59,777 nucleotides of DNA from Microthrixaceae bacterium (GTDB lineage Bacteria; Actinomycetota; Acidimicrobiia; Acidimicrobiales; Microtrichaceae). The stretch is taken from contig JAMLGK010000019.1 of assembly GCA_023957995.1 (NCBI GenBank), forward strand, positions 1 through 59,777, given 5' to 3'. Below the pieces are notes generated by a model. It saw only the letters and a program-made list of their open reading frames with translations. It did no database searches and was not told the origin of the DNA. Numbering within the stretch: position 1 is the first letter of the stretch; every line of letters begins with the position of its first letter. A program made the position numbers and the translations under genes. Shown here piece by piece: positions 30,848 through 41,600 of the stretch.

Positions 30848-33463
30848 CTACTGGCACGCCTCACACGATTCGGGGTTCTCGAGGGAGCAGGCGACTGACT
30901 CCTCGTCGGTGTACTCGGGCTCCGGTGCGGGCTCCGGCTTGATCGGCTGTGGTTCCCCACCACCGGTGGGACCGGACGGACCACTGCCACCACCCGGGGC
31001 CGCGGTCTTGTTGATCCGCGTGGCGGGGCGGCTCCGCAGGTAGTAGGTGGTCTTGATTCCCGACTTCCACGCATGCAGGTACATCGACGAGAGCTTCCCG
31101 ATCGTCGGGGACTCCATGAACAGGTTGAGCGACTGCGACTGGTCGATGAAGGCCCCTCGCTCGGCCGCCATGTCGATCAGCGAGCGCATCGGGAGTTCCC
31201 ATGCGGTGCGGAACAGCTCTCGCACGTCTGCGGGGATCTCCTCGATCTGTTGGATCGACCCCTCGTTGCGCTTGATCGCCGACACCATCTCGTCGCTCCA
31301 CAGTCCACGTGCCTGCAGTTCACGCACCAGGTAGGTGTTGATCTGCATGAACTCGCCCGAGAGGGTCTCGCGCTTGAACAGGTTGGAGACCTGGGGCTCG
31401 ATGCACTCGTAGCAACCTGCGATCGAGGCGATCGTGGCAGTGGGGGCGATCGCGATCATCAGCGAGTTGCGCAGCCCGTGGGTGGCGATGCGTTCCCGCA
31501 ACGGCGCCCAGCGCTCGGGGTCCGAAGGCTCCACTCCCCAGAGGTCGAACTGGAGGTCGCCCCGGGCTGCCCGGGTGAGCTCATAGCTGGGATGAGGGCC
31601 GTTCGCCTCGGCCAGCTCCGTGCTCGCCCAGAGAGCGTTGAAGTAGATCTCCTCGGCGATGCGCGTGGACAGTGCCCGTGCCTCGACGCTGTCGAAGGGC
31701 AGGCGAAGGCGGAAGAAGACGTCCTGCAGGCCCATCATCCCGAGTCCGACCGGACGCCACTTGTCGTTGGAGGTGCCTGCCTCGTCGGTCGGGTAGAAGT
31801 TGATGTCGATCACCCGGTCGAGAAATGGCACCGCGGTGCGCACGACATCTGAGAGCCGATCGAAATCGAAGGCCATCTCGCCATCCGAATCGGGCCGGAC
31901 CATCGCCCCGAGGTTGATCGAGCCGAGGTTGCACACAGCAGTCTCGGCCTGGTTGGTGACCTCCAGGATCTCGGTGCAGAGGTTCGACAGGTGCACCACC
32001 CGTGGGGCCTCGCCGCTGGAGGGATCGACCGGCACGCCGGTCTGGTTGCACTTGTTGTTGGAGGCGTCCTTGAAGGTCATCCAGCCGTTGCCGGTCTCGG
32101 CCAGGGTGCGCATCATCCGGCTGTAGAGCTGACGGGCGGACACCTGTCGTTCGTAGAGGCCCTCGGACTCGGCTGCCAGGTAGGCCGACTCGAATTCCTC
32201 GCCGTAGAGATCGACGAGGTGCGGGACCTTCTTCGGATCGAACAGGCTCCACTGCCAGTCCTGCTCCACACGCTGCATGAACAGGTCGGGGACCCAGTTC
32301 GCGATGTTCAGGTTGTGGGCGCGTCGCGCAGCGTCACCGGTGTTGTCCTTGAGCTCGAGGAACTCCTCGATGTCCGCGTGCCAACTCTCGAGGTAGACGC
32401 AGGCCGCACCCTTGCGTCGCCCTCCCTGGTTGACCGCTGCGACAGAGCTGTCGAGGGTCTTGAGCCAGGGGATGATCCCGTTGGAGAGACCATTGGTCCC
32501 CTTGATCAACGAGCCACGGGCGCGGATGCGGCTGTAGGACAGGCCGATGCCGCCCGCGTGCTTGGAGAGCCGAGCGATGTCGCGGTAGCGGTCATAGATG
32601 GCATCGAGGTTGTCCTCGGGCGAATCGAGCAGGTAGCAGCTCGACATCTGCGGATGGGTGGTCCCGGAGTTGAACAGCGTCGGCGAGCTGGGCAGGTACT
32701 CCAGGCTCGAGATCAGTCGGTAGAAGCGGATCGCATCATCGGGTGTGGTGGAGAGGCCGCAGGCCACCCGCATGAGGAAGTACTGGGGGGTCTCGGTGAC
32801 CAGCCGGCTCTGGGGATGCTTCAACAGGTAGCGGTCATAGACGGTGCGGAGCCCGAAGAAGCCGTAGAGCCAGTTGCGTTCGGGCAGGATCGCGTCGTTC
32901 AGCTTGCGTGCGTGGCGGGACACGAAAGCAGCGGTCTCGGGGCCGATCAGCCCCTCGTCCACGCCGAGCTGGACCGACTGGCTGAAGGAGTAGATGTCCT
33001 GGTTCTGGACCTCCTTGTCGATCACCGTGGCCAACAACCGGGCGGCCAACCGCGAGTAGTTGGGTTCCTCGGAGATCAGACCCGCCGCGGTGCGGATCGA
33101 CAGCTCGTCGAGTTCCTCGGTGGTGGCCCCGTCGACGAGACCCGAGATCGTGCGGGTGGCCACACGCATCGGGTCGACGTTCTCCAGACCCGCCGCACAC
33201 CGGGCGACCGCCTTGACGATCTTGTTGACATCGACCGCCTCGTGGCTGCCGTCGCGCTTGGTGACCTTCATCGTGGACCCGGTCGGGGTGTCCACCACGG
33301 CGATGGATGCATCGTCCGCGTCGGGTTCCGTCGCCGGCCCGGCAGTCGGTTCCGGGTTCGGTTCGGCGGCCGGTTCGTCGACCAACAACGATTCCTGCAT
33401 GACTTCCGGTTCGGTGGCTGCTTGGTCCGGTGATTCCAGCAGTGAGTCCTGGGTCAAAGTCAC
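30848..33463 (-). CDS. nrdA: ribonucleotide reductase class Ia, alpha subunit
   Basis: 871 residues from GTG 33463, placed by GAGGGGAAC upstream. After an acidic Pro/Ala-rich N-tail comes an ATP-cone (MKVTKRDGSHEAVDVNKIV), then the catalytic barrel: SSCYLL (redox Cys), NLCTEI (N, C, E of the radical site), AVCNLGSINL (second redox Cys), and a C-terminal CEACQ pair that re-reduces the site. It converts NDPs to dNDPs. The ATP-cone implies dATP inhibition. It is transcribed with nrdB (46 nt gap) behind two NrdR-like boxes. Confidence 0.95.
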   Translation of the reverse strand: MTLTQDSLLESPDQAATEPEVMQESLLVDEPAAEPNPEPTAGPATEPDADDASIAVVDTPTGSTMKVTKRDGSHEAVDVNKIVKAVARCAAGLENVDPMRVATRTISGLVDGATTEELDELSIRTAAGLISEEPNYSRLAARLLATVIDKEVQNQDIYSFSQSVQLGVDEGLIGPETAAFVSRHARKLNDAILPERNWLYGFFGLRTVYDRYLLKHPQSRLVTETPQYFLMRVACGLSTTPDDAIRFYRLISSLEYLPSSPTLFNSGTTHPQMSSCYLLDSPEDNLDAIYDRYRDIARLSKHAGGIGLSYSRIRARGSLIKGTNGLSNGIIPWLKTLDSSVAAVNQGGRRKGAACVYLESWHADIEEFLELKDNTGDAARRAHNLNIANWVPDLFMQRVEQDWQWSLFDPKKVPHLVDLYGEEFESAYLAAESEGLYERQVSARQLYSRMMRTLAETGNGWMTFKDASNNKCNQTGVPVDPSSGEAPRVVHLSNLCTEILEVTNQAETAVCNLGSINLGAMVRPDSDGEMAFDFDRLSDVVRTAVPFLDRVIDINFYPTDEAGTSNDKWRPVGLGMMGLQDVFFRLRLPFDSVEARALSTRIAEEIYFNALWASTELAEANGPHPSYELTRAARGDLQFDLWGVEPSDPERWAPLRERIATHGLRNSLMIAIAPTATIASIAGCYECIEPQVSNLFKRETLSGEFMQINTYLVRELQARGLWSDEMVSAIKRNEGSIQQIEEIPADVRELFRTAWELPMRSLIDMAAERGAFIDQSQSLNLFMESPTIGKLSSMYLHAWKSGIKTTYYLRSRPATRINKTAAPGGGSGPSGPTGGGEPQPIKPEPAPEPEYTDEESVACSLENPESCEACQ

Positions 33464-33540
33464 TTTCGAGTTCCCCTCTTGGGCATTGCCGTTGTTGTGA
33501 ACTGATTGGTCGTATCTGATGTGGCGATAGCTACTGGGAG

Positions 33541-33598
33541 ACACCACATGTTGTGGTTGATCTCCCCCCATCCCGCCTCGTGCCCCAAGATCTTGGGG
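33541..33598 (-). promoter_or_regulatory. pair of NrdR-like boxes upstream of nrdA
   Basis: Box 1, ACACCACATGTTGTGG (33541-33556), fits ACACnnnATnnnGTGt. Box 2, the perfect palindrome CCCCAAGATCTTGGGG (33583-33598), shares the C, AT and G positions. The centres are 42 bp apart, four helical turns, suiting paired binding. NrdR represses nrd genes in most bacteria; nrdR itself is not in the window. Confidence 0.55.
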
Positions 33599-33604
33599 GG
33601 ACAG

Positions 33605-34071
33605 GGATGTAATTACAGTCGTGCAACATGGCCCGAGTCAAGCATTTCCGAAAGCTCGCTCTGCGTCACCGGAAAGATCACGCGCGGTGCTGGCCGGGTG
33701 GCTCCACTTGAACAATTCGCGTGGGCGGTGTTCACTCCTCCGGACCGGTCTGGGCCATCCAGGTGGCCGGGTTCGGGTTGGGGGGGACGCTTCGGTGTCG
33801 GGAGATCTGTTGGAACTCGGGGCTCCCTCGGGGCATGCACACCGCAGGGCTCCGCAGCGGTCCACGCAGCCATACCCGCTGGACCTCGTGGTCGGACCCA
33901 CCGCGTCGAGCTTCTCCGCCACCGAGGCCGTGCTCGACTTCTTCGACGCCAGCTGACCCGACAGCGACCGAAATCCCCTCTGGACCGCTCACCGCTCACA
34001 CACCCACCTCGAACACACCGACCGCTGACAGGAACCGCGGGTTGCACCTCCTCGGCTACGGTCGATCTGGC
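33605..34071. other. gap with no confident gene
   Basis: About 470 bp between the nrdA control region and the NUDIX gene. The only frame of note is a 53-codon GTG frame (33795-33956) behind a G-rich stretch, ending SSFSATEAVLDFFDAS; I cannot support it as a gene. No RNA or repeat seen. Confidence 0.4.
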
Positions 34072-34983
34072 ATGACAACAGATCCGGAGTTCGGAGACAC
34101 AGAGGTCGGCGACACCGCAGTCGGCGAAACAGCAGCCGGCAACACCGCAGCCAGGAACACCGCTCCGCCGGAATCCGGCTCGTCACACACCGAGTTCGGC
34201 CCGAGGCCGCTCTGGGATCCGGGTGCGATCCCTGCAGCCACGATCATTCCGCTGCGGGACTCCCCCACCGGCCTGCAGACCCTCATGCTCCGCCGCGACA
34301 CCAAGCTGCGCTTCGCCGGTGGGATGTGGGTCTGGCCCGGCGGAAGGATCGACCCCGAGGACTTCGCACACGGCACCGCGGAGCGACCCACAGAGGACGA
34401 CCTCGACTCAGCCGCGAGGGTGGCAGCGCTGCGGGAAGCCGACGAGGAGGCGGGGGTCACCATCGAGCCGGCCACCATCCGACGCTGGTCCCAATGGACG
34501 CCACCGCCTCCTCACGAATCGGTGGACCACCCGCCGCGTCACCGATTCAGCACCGCGTTCTTCGTCGGCGTGGCGATCGGCGACACCGACGCGGTCACGA
34601 TCGACGACGGCGAGATCCGCGATCACCGCTGGATCGGTCCGGCGGAGATGCTCGAACTGCACGCCTCCGGCGAGGTGACCATGGCGCCTCCAACGTTCAT
34701 CACCCTCGAGCACCTGGCGCCCCTGCGGAACCCGGCCGAAGTGCTCCTGGGAGCCCCGGGAGCCCGCTCGGGTCCCCCCGAGGTCGAGCACTTCTCCACC
34801 GTGGTGGGTGCCACCGAGGACGGGTGGGCGGCGCTCTATCACGGCGACGTGGCCTACACGGGCGAGGACATGGCCAGACCCGGCCCCCGCCACCGACTCT
34901 GGATGGACGAACTCCCCTGGCGCTACGAACGCAGCGGCGACCCGAACCGGTCGGCGAGTTCCGCATCGGCAGGTGGGTCATGA
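34072..34983 (+). CDS. NUDIX hydrolase with N-terminal pentapeptide repeats
   Basis: 303 residues. The NUDIX box is split over GGMWVWPGGRID and AARVAALREADEEAGV (the REAxEEAG helix with metal-binding Glu). It probably hydrolyses a nucleoside diphosphate derivative or acyl-CoA-like pyrophosphate; the substrate is not clear. The first residues after MTTDPEF are five 5-residue units of the type GDTAV/GETAA/GNTAA encoded by 15-bp repeats (34093-34167). The stop overlaps the next start (ATGA). Confidence 0.85.
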   Translation: MTTDPEFGDTEVGDTAVGETAAGNTAARNTAPPESGSSHTEFGPRPLWDPGAIPAATIIPLRDSPTGLQTLMLRRDTKLRFAGGMWVWPGGRIDPEDFAHGTAERPTEDDLDSAARVAALREADEEAGVTIEPATIRRWSQWTPPPPHESVDHPPRHRFSTAFFVGVAIGDTDAVTIDDGEIRDHRWIGPAEMLELHASGEVTMAPPTFITLEHLAPLRNPAEVLLGAPGARSGPPEVEHFSTVVGATEDGWAALYHGDVAYTGEDMARPGPRHRLWMDELPWRYERSGDPNRSASSASAGGS

Positions 34984-35183
34984 GCGACAGCGGACCGGGG
35001 GGTCCAGACGGGATCATCCAGGCGCCCGAACACATCACGTGTGTGGACTGTGGGGGTCGTTGCGGCCTGCTGACCCACCCCCCGCGCGACGAGGAGGACC
35101 GGGCGATCGGCTTCCGCAGCGGCGACGTGGTCGCATACCGCTGCGCTGACTGCCTCGACCGCTGGGACATCGTCCTCGAGTAG
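34980..35183 (+). CDS. small cysteine-rich protein
   Basis: 67 residues, ATG overlapping the NUDIX stop (ATGA). CVDCGGRCG in the first half and CADC in the second form a probable zinc site; the end is WDIVLE. No signal or membrane segment. Coupling to the NUDIX gene suggests a shared role, otherwise unknown. Confidence 0.72.
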   Translation: MSDSGPGGPDGIIQAPEHITCVDCGGRCGLLTHPPRDEEDRAIGFRSGDVVAYRCADCLDRWDIVLE

Positions 35184-35284
35184 GCGTCCGCGGTGCCTGC
35201 GACCCGGCCGGGAACCCTCTTCGGCGCTCGAAGGGCCGACCACTACTCTGGGCGCACCCCCAGTCCCCTGATGAACGCGCAGAG

Positions 35285-38200
35285 ATGACCGACCCCGAAC
35301 GTCCAGCAACGCCATACCCGCACGTCGCTTCCAAGGCGGACTATCCGGCGATCGAAGAGCGTCTCCTCCAGCGCTGGGACGAACAGCACACCTTCGAACG
35401 ATCCGTCGAGCAGCGTCCGGCCGAGGACGAGTTCGTCTTCTACGACGGGCCTCCCTTCGCCAACGGACTCCCCCACTACGGCCACCTGCTCACCGGCTAC
35501 GTCAAGGACGTCATCCCCCGCTACCAGACCATGCGCGGCCACCGCGTCGAGCGGCGCTTCGGCTGGGACTGCCACGGTCTACCCGCCGAGATGCACGTCG
35601 AACAGGAACTGGGGGTGTCCGGTCGGATCGGCATCACCGACTACGGCATCGAGCGCTTCAACGACCAGTGCCGTTCTTCGGTGATGCGCTACACCGGCGA
35701 GTGGGAGCGATACGTCACCCGCCAGGCGCGCTGGGTCGACTTCGACGACGACTACAAGACCATGGATGTCGACTACATGGAGTCGGTCATCTGGGCGTTC
35801 AAACAGCTCCACGACAAGGGGTTGGTCTACGAGGCCTACCGCGTCATGCCCTATTCGTGGGGAGCAGAGACGCCGCTGTCGAACTTCGAGATCCGTCTCG
35901 ACGACGCCACCCGTCCGCGCCAGGATCCGGCTCTCACCGTCGCGTTCGCCGTCGACACGGCCGATCACCTGGACCTGGCCCGGGCCGCTGCGGGCAGCGA
36001 CGTCGAGATCTGGGCCTGGACCACCACGCCGTGGACGTTGCCCTCGAACCTCGCGCTGGCCGTCGGGGCAGAGGTGGAGTACCTGCTGGTTCGCACCGCA
36101 GGCGGAGAGCGCGACGGTCGTGTGGTGCTCATCGGTGCGGGTGCCCTCGAGAAGTACGCAGCGGAGTTGGGTGCTGACCACGAGGTGCTGGCGCGCCTGA
36201 GCGGTACCGACCTGGCGGAGCTCCACTACACACCCTTGTTCGACTTCTTCGCCGGTCATCCCGACTCGTTCCGCGTGCTGGTGGCCGACTGGGTGAGCGA
36301 CGACGACGGCACCGGAATCGTGCACCTCGCTCCGGGGTTCGGTGAGGACGACCAGGTCACCTGCGAGGCAGCGGGGATCGAGCTGGTTGTTCCGGTGGAC
36401 GATTCCGGGCGCTTCACCTCGGAGGTCCCCGACTGGGCCGGACAGAACGTCTTCGACGCGAACCCCGAGATCGCACGCACGCTGCGCGAACGAGGCCAAC
36501 TGGTCCGCCACGACACCTACGACCACAACTATCCACACTGCTGGCGCACCGACACCCCGATCATCTACCGCGCGGTCAGTTCCTGGTACGTCGAGGTGAC
36601 TGCGTTCCGGGACCGCCTCGTCGAACTCAACCAGGAGATCAACTGGATCCCCTCCCATGTGCGCGACGGCCAGTTCGGCAAATGGTTGGCAGGGGCACGG
36701 GACTGGTCGATCAGCCGCAACAGGTTCTGGGGGTCACCGATCCCGGTCTGGCGCTCGGACGACCCGGCGTATCCACGAATCGACGTCTACGGCTCCCTCG
36801 ACGAGATCGAAGCCGACTTCGGTGTGAGGCCCGCCGACCTGCACCGACCGCACGTCGACGAGCTCGTGCGCCCGAACCCCGATGACCCGACCGGGCGCTC
36901 GATGATGCGCCGCGTCCCCGAGGTCTTCGACTGCTGGTTCGAATCGGGCTCGATGCCCTTCGCCCAGGTGCACTACCCGTTCGAACAACGCGAGTGGTTC
37001 GACGAGCATTCACCGGCAGATTTCATCGTTGAGTACATCGCCCAGACGCGCGGCTGGTTCTACACGATGCACGTGCTCTCGGGAGCGCTGTTCGACCGCC
37101 CGGCCTTCTCCAACGTGATCTGTCACGGCGTGGTGCTCGACCACGAGGGCCGGAAGCTGTCCAAGAAGCTGCGCAACTACCCGGACCCCGAAGAGGTGAT
37201 GGCCTCCCACGGTTCCGACGCTCTGCGCTGGCATCTCATGGCGTCACCGATCCTGCGCGGCGGGGACCTCCGTATAGCCACCGATGCATCGGACTTCTCC
37301 GAGGTCGTGCGCCTCGTGTTGAACCCGATCTGGAACGCCTATTCGTTCTTCACCCTCTACGCGAACGCCGATGGGCACACCGCATCCCTGCGAACCGACG
37401 CGTCGGGCCAGCTCGACCGCTACATCCTGGCCAAGACCGCGCAGCTGGTCGAGAGGGTCACCGCCTCCATGGATGCATTCGAGATCGCACCCGCCTGTGC
37501 GGAGGTCCACGGCTTCCTGGACGCGCTCAACAACTGGTACATCCGGCGCTCCCGGGAGCGGTTCTGGGCCCCCGGTGCCAGCGATTCCGAGTCCGATGGA
37601 GCCGGACCCGACAGGATCTCCGCCGCCGAGAAGGCCGACGCCTACGACACGCTCTACACGGTGCTGGTCACCCTGATGGAGACCGTTGCGCCGTTGCTCC
37701 CATTCCTCGCAGAGGAGATATGGCTCGGGCTCACCCGTGCCGAGGGGGACGCCTCGGTGCATCTGGTGGACTGGCCCGACGTGTCGAGCTGGCCTCACGA
37801 CGACGAGCTGGTGGCCTCGATGGACCAGGTGCGCGAGGTCTGCTCGGCCGCGCTGTCGCTGCGCGAGGAGCGGCGCCTACGGGCAAGGCTTCCCCTGAGC
37901 CACCTGACGGTTGCCGGCGAGGGCGTCAATGCCCTGGCGGGGATGACACACCTCGTGCGCGACGAGGTGAACGTGAAGGTGGTGGAACTGACCGAGGACC
38001 TCGAACAGATCGGCAACTTCCTGCTCCGCCCCGATGCCCGGGTTCTCGGTCCACGCCTCGGGGCCGAGGTGCAACAGGTGATCCGTGCAGCCAAGGCCGG
38101 CGACTGGACCGCCAATGACGACGGGACCGTCGATGTGGCCGGACACACCCTGGGACCCGACGAGTTCGAGCTCGCGCTCGTCCCCCACGAGGGCGCCGTG

Positions 38201-38518
38201 GCTGCCGCTCTACCCGGCAACGCGGTTCTCGTCGAGCTCGACGTCGAAGTCACTCCGGAGCTCGCGGCCGAGGGCATCGCCCGAGACGTCGTGCGGCTGA
38301 TCCAGCAGGCACGCAAGGACGCGGGGCTCGAGGTCACCGACCGGATCGTGTGCCACGTCGCGAGCACCGCCGAGGTCGCCGAGGCTCTCGACAGCCACCG
38401 CGACTGGGTGGCCGAAGCAGTGCTGGCCACCGAACTCCACATCGCCGAGGGCGTCGACGACGATGCCGAGGCCCGGGTCGAGGGTCATCCCGTCTCGGTG
38501 CAGGTGACGCGCACCTGA
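35285..38518 (+). CDS. ileS: isoleucyl-tRNA synthetase
   Basis: Attaches isoleucine to tRNA-Ile, with editing. 1077 residues. HIGH-type motif in [17 protein letters not shown], editing domain with [17 protein letters not shown]-type motif [12 protein letters not shown], then the anticodon-binding domain ([12 protein letters not shown]). The KLSKxLRNYPDP form and length suggest the eukaryote-like IleS2 branch. The 100-bp leader shows no T-box element. The stop codon lies within the first unit of a 16-bp tandem repeat. Confidence 0.96.
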   Translation: MTDPERPATPYPHVASKADYPAIEERLLQRWDEQHTFERSVEQRPAEDEFVFYDGPPFANGLPHYGHLLTGYVKDVIPRYQTMRGHRVERRFGWDCHGLPAEMHVEQELGVSGRIGITDYGIERFNDQCRSSVMRYTGEWERYVTRQARWVDFDDDYKTMDVDYMESVIWAFKQLHDKGLVYEAYRVMPYSWGAETPLSNFEIRLDDATRPRQDPALTVAFAVDTADHLDLARAAAGSDVEIWAWTTTPWTLPSNLALAVGAEVEYLLVRTAGGERDGRVVLIGAGALEKYAAELGADHEVLARLSGTDLAELHYTPLFDFFAGHPDSFRVLVADWVSDDDGTGIVHLAPGFGEDDQVTCEAAGIELVVPVDDSGRFTSEVPDWAGQNVFDANPEIARTLRERGQLVRHDTYDHNYPHCWRTDTPIIYRAVSSWYVEVTAFRDRLVELNQEINWIPSHVRDGQFGKWLAGARDWSISRNRFWGSPIPVWRSDDPAYPRIDVYGSLDEIEADFGVRPADLHRPHVDELVRPNPDDPTGRSMMRRVPEVFDCWFESGSMPFAQVHYPFEQREWFDEHSPADFIVEYIAQTRGWFYTMHVLSGALFDRPAFSNVICHGVVLDHEGRKLSKKLRNYPDPEEVMASHGSDALRWHLMASPILRGGDLRIATDASDFSEVVRLVLNPIWNAYSFFTLYANADGHTASLRTDASGQLDRYILAKTAQLVERVTASMDAFEIAPACAEVHGFLDALNNWYIRRSRERFWAPGASDSESDGAGPDRISAAEKADAYDTLYTVLVTLMETVAPLLPFLAEEIWLGLTRAEGDASVHLVDWPDVSSWPHDDELVASMDQVREVCSAALSLREERRLRARLPLSHLTVAGEGVNALAGMTHLVRDEVNVKVVELTEDLEQIGNFLLRPDARVLGPRLGAEVQQVIRAAKAGDWTANDDGTVDVAGHTLGPDEFELALVPHEGAVAAALPGNAVLVELDVEVTPELAAEGIARDVVRLIQQARKDAGLEVTDRIVCHVASTAEVAEALDSHRDWVAEAVLATELHIAEGVDDDAEARVEGHPVSVQVTRT

Positions 38519-38577
38519 GACAGTCCCGACCTGAGACAGTCCCGACCTGAGACAGTCCCGACCTGAGACAGTCCCGA
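38514..38577. repeat. four-unit 16-bp tandem repeat containing the ileS stop codon
   Basis: Four identical units CCTGAGACAGTCCCGA (38514-38577). The TGA in the first is the ileS stop, so each further copy carries another stop in the repeated sequence. Confidence 0.95.
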
Positions 38578-38612
38578 CCTGGTTGGCGGATCGTGGCCGG
38601 CGGCTCGGCGTA

Positions 38613-41600
38613 TCAGCGCTTCAGTGCATCACGCAGAACGAGCGCCTCGGCTGCGGCAGTGTCGGTCACGTCGGTGACCTCGAGCGGGCGACCCCGGTCG
38701 ATCAGGACCACCACGACGGTGCCCGCCGGTCCCGGTCGCACGACCACCCCCGTGGCGACGGGATGCAACGACTCCACCGCCATGCGGCCCGGGCGTTCGG
38801 CCACCACCAGAAGGCGTCGATCGGTTCTGCTCACAGCAGCCGGTGCTGCGTGAACCCGCCCGCACACCAGCGAATCGACCTGCTCTCCGCTGGCGAGAGC
38901 GGCGTTCATCGAATGGAGCACCGCCGCCCAGCGCTGTTGGGTGTGGGCGTCCAGTCGGGCGACCACAGAAGCCATGTCCGGGCCGGGCACCGCTGTCGAC
39001 CCGGACGGCTGTGCAGCTGCGGTGGCGGAGGTGGCAGCTGTGTCGGAGGCAGGTGTGTCGGGGGCAGCTGTGTCGGGGGCGGGCTGCTGTGATTCGGCGT
39101 CGTGTTCGGGCGATGGTGCGACCCAACCCTCGGCTGCTGCGGGCAGGCTCCCCCGACGAACCCTGCGCGGCGGACGGCGGTCAGCGGGATCCCGTCGCCG
39201 TGAACGTCGAAGCCCGCGCCGTTGTTCGCGGCCCCGCTCGGCCGGTGCGGAACCCTCCAGCTCCGAACCGTCCTGCTCATGACCACCGCGGTCGGTGTCG
39301 CTCCACGGTTCGGGCGGTACGGGTGTTGCCTCCGATGCACCGCCGACCGGCTGGCCGGGCACGCCGTGGAACGGCGGAGGTGTGACAACCGGCTGGGCCG
39401 TCCCGGTCGTAGCGGTCGGTTCAGATGGTACGGGTTCAGATGGTACGGGTTCGCCGAACAGCGCCTCGCTGAGCAGCATGCCGATGGCGGTTGCCGCCGA
39501 ATCCTGTTCCGAATCCGGTTGGGCGCTGCTCTCCTCGGCACCGGCTGCAGCGATGGTGGGAGAACCGGCGACCTCCGTGGCGAACCGGGGCGACCCCTGG
39601 GTGCCGTCGCCGACCAGTCCGTAGAGCTCGAGGAGGGCCGCCGCTTCGGCGGAGTCCGCGGCCAGCGTGGTGACCGACGAACCGTCGAGCACCGCCACCG
39701 ACAGGATGCGATCCGCCTCGATGCGTTCGTCGGCAGCCAGAACCACCGGCGCCGGCAGCCTTGACGGATCGAACGGTGGCGGAACCTGCGCTCCGACGAC
39801 GACCGGTTCCGGTGCGGCAACTGCTGTTGCGGGAACACCGGCTGTTCCGGGAACACCGGCTGTTGCTGGACCACCGGCGATCGGCTCCGGGACTGCGACT
39901 GCCGGTGCGGTGACCCGCTCGGGCGCTGCGGACAGAGCCCCGACCCTGCGACCCAATTCGCTGCCGGTGTCGGCCAGCGCTTCCAACGGAGGCACTGCAG
40001 ATGCCATCCGGGCGGGGATCCACGACGCCGCCACCCCAGCGACCAGTGCCACCAGGGCAATGGCCACCACCGTGGCGACCGGCATCGAGAACACTCCCAG
40101 TCCCAACGAGGCGAGGGCCCATACCGCCAACGCCGCCGCCCCCGTGCCGGCCGCGATTCCCAACAGCGTGCCGACCGAGGAGAACGACACTCCCTCCAGC
40201 AACACCATCCGCAGCACCGCGCGGCGCGAAGCGCCCGCAACCCTCAGGAGGCCGAACTCCCGGCGACGCTCGCCGACGGACAGGACGAGGGTGTTGACGA
40301 CGCCCACCAGGGCCTGCAGGAGTGTGAACAGCAGCATCCACAGCACCACGCGTTCGAAGCCTCGGAGCACTTCGCCGCGGTCACCGACGAACTCCTGGGG
40401 AGTGGTCACCGCAGTCACGCCGTATGAGGTTGCGAGCTCGCTCACCCGGGCAGCGGTGGCCTCGGTGCCGTCGGTCTTCACCAGCGCTGCGAGATCCGTC
40501 GTGGCGGGCACCTGGCGCGTGAGCACGGCCCGGTCCGTCACCACGTCACCGAGCACAGGTCCACCGTTGTCGTAGACCGCGGAGACCTCCAGGTTCTCGA
40601 ATCCACCCGAGTAGAAGGTCACGGGCAACAGGTCACCGACCCCGAGGCCGCTGCGTTCTGCCAACGACTCCGAGATCCAGGCCGAGTCCGGCTCGATTCC
40701 GTCCGGGGTACCCCCCACGAACCCGGGTGCCACGACCTCGGTGGCGCTGGCACCGTCGAGGCCGGTCATCCGAACGGCGAAACCGTTCACGGTGCCACGA
40801 CCCAGTTGCCATCCGCTGCTGGCTTCGACGCCCTCGACGAAACCGAGTTGCTCCACCAGATCGGCAGGCAACCCGCCCCTGGTGAAGGTCTCCGAATCGA
40901 CCACCAGGTCTGCGGTGACCAGCCCATCGACCGCATCGTCGAGCGAGGCGGTGAACGACTGGAGGAAGACCGCGAGCGAGCTGACCACGGCCGCGGCGAG
41001 GAGCACCGCTGCGGTGGTCGCTGCGGTGCGTCTCGGATTGCGCAGGGCGTCCCGCGCTGCGACGACCCGCAGGGGCCTCGGCCTCAACGGCAGCACACGG
41101 ATCGTGGCCGACACCGCACGCGCCAGGAGTGTCGGCAGCAGGCCGAGGATCAGGACCGCCACGAACGTCACAGCCGCAGCGATCGCGGTGTCGCGCACGG
41201 TGGCACCCGCGATCGTTCCCACCGCGGCGGCGGCCACGGCCAGGACAGCCGCACGGGAGGTTGCCACGACCATCGGGGACCAGCGGCGCGATGACCGCGG
41301 TTCGGTCTCGGCCACCGCTTCGATCGGTGCCACTCCGCAGGCGTTGCGAACGGGTCGCCATGCGGCGGTGAGCGTTGCCAGCAGGCCGATCCCCGCAGCG
41401 GCGAGTGCCGCCTGCGGCGTCAGCAGCGGCCCAGCGGTGGGTACTGCGGTGCCCATGGTTCCCAGCGCCCGCTCGATCAGCACCGCCAGGAGTAGGCCCA
41501 GTGGCACGCCGACCAGGGCCGAAACAGCAGCGAGTATGACCGCCTCGCCGAGGGCCGCTCGTCGCAGTTGGCCCCTGGAAGCGCCCACCAGGCGGAATCC

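Noticed and set aside
33621..33956. 111-codon plus-strand protein upstream of the NUDIX gene
   Set aside because: Crosses the nrdA control side of the gap, has an Arg/Pro-rich composition and no good start; only the last 53 codons look mildly protein-like.
35184..35284. possible T-box leader of ileS
   Set aside because: Actinobacterial ileS genes can have T-boxes, but this 100-bp gap lacks the conserved T-box 3' motif and a specifier stem; only a short G/C-rich stretch is present.
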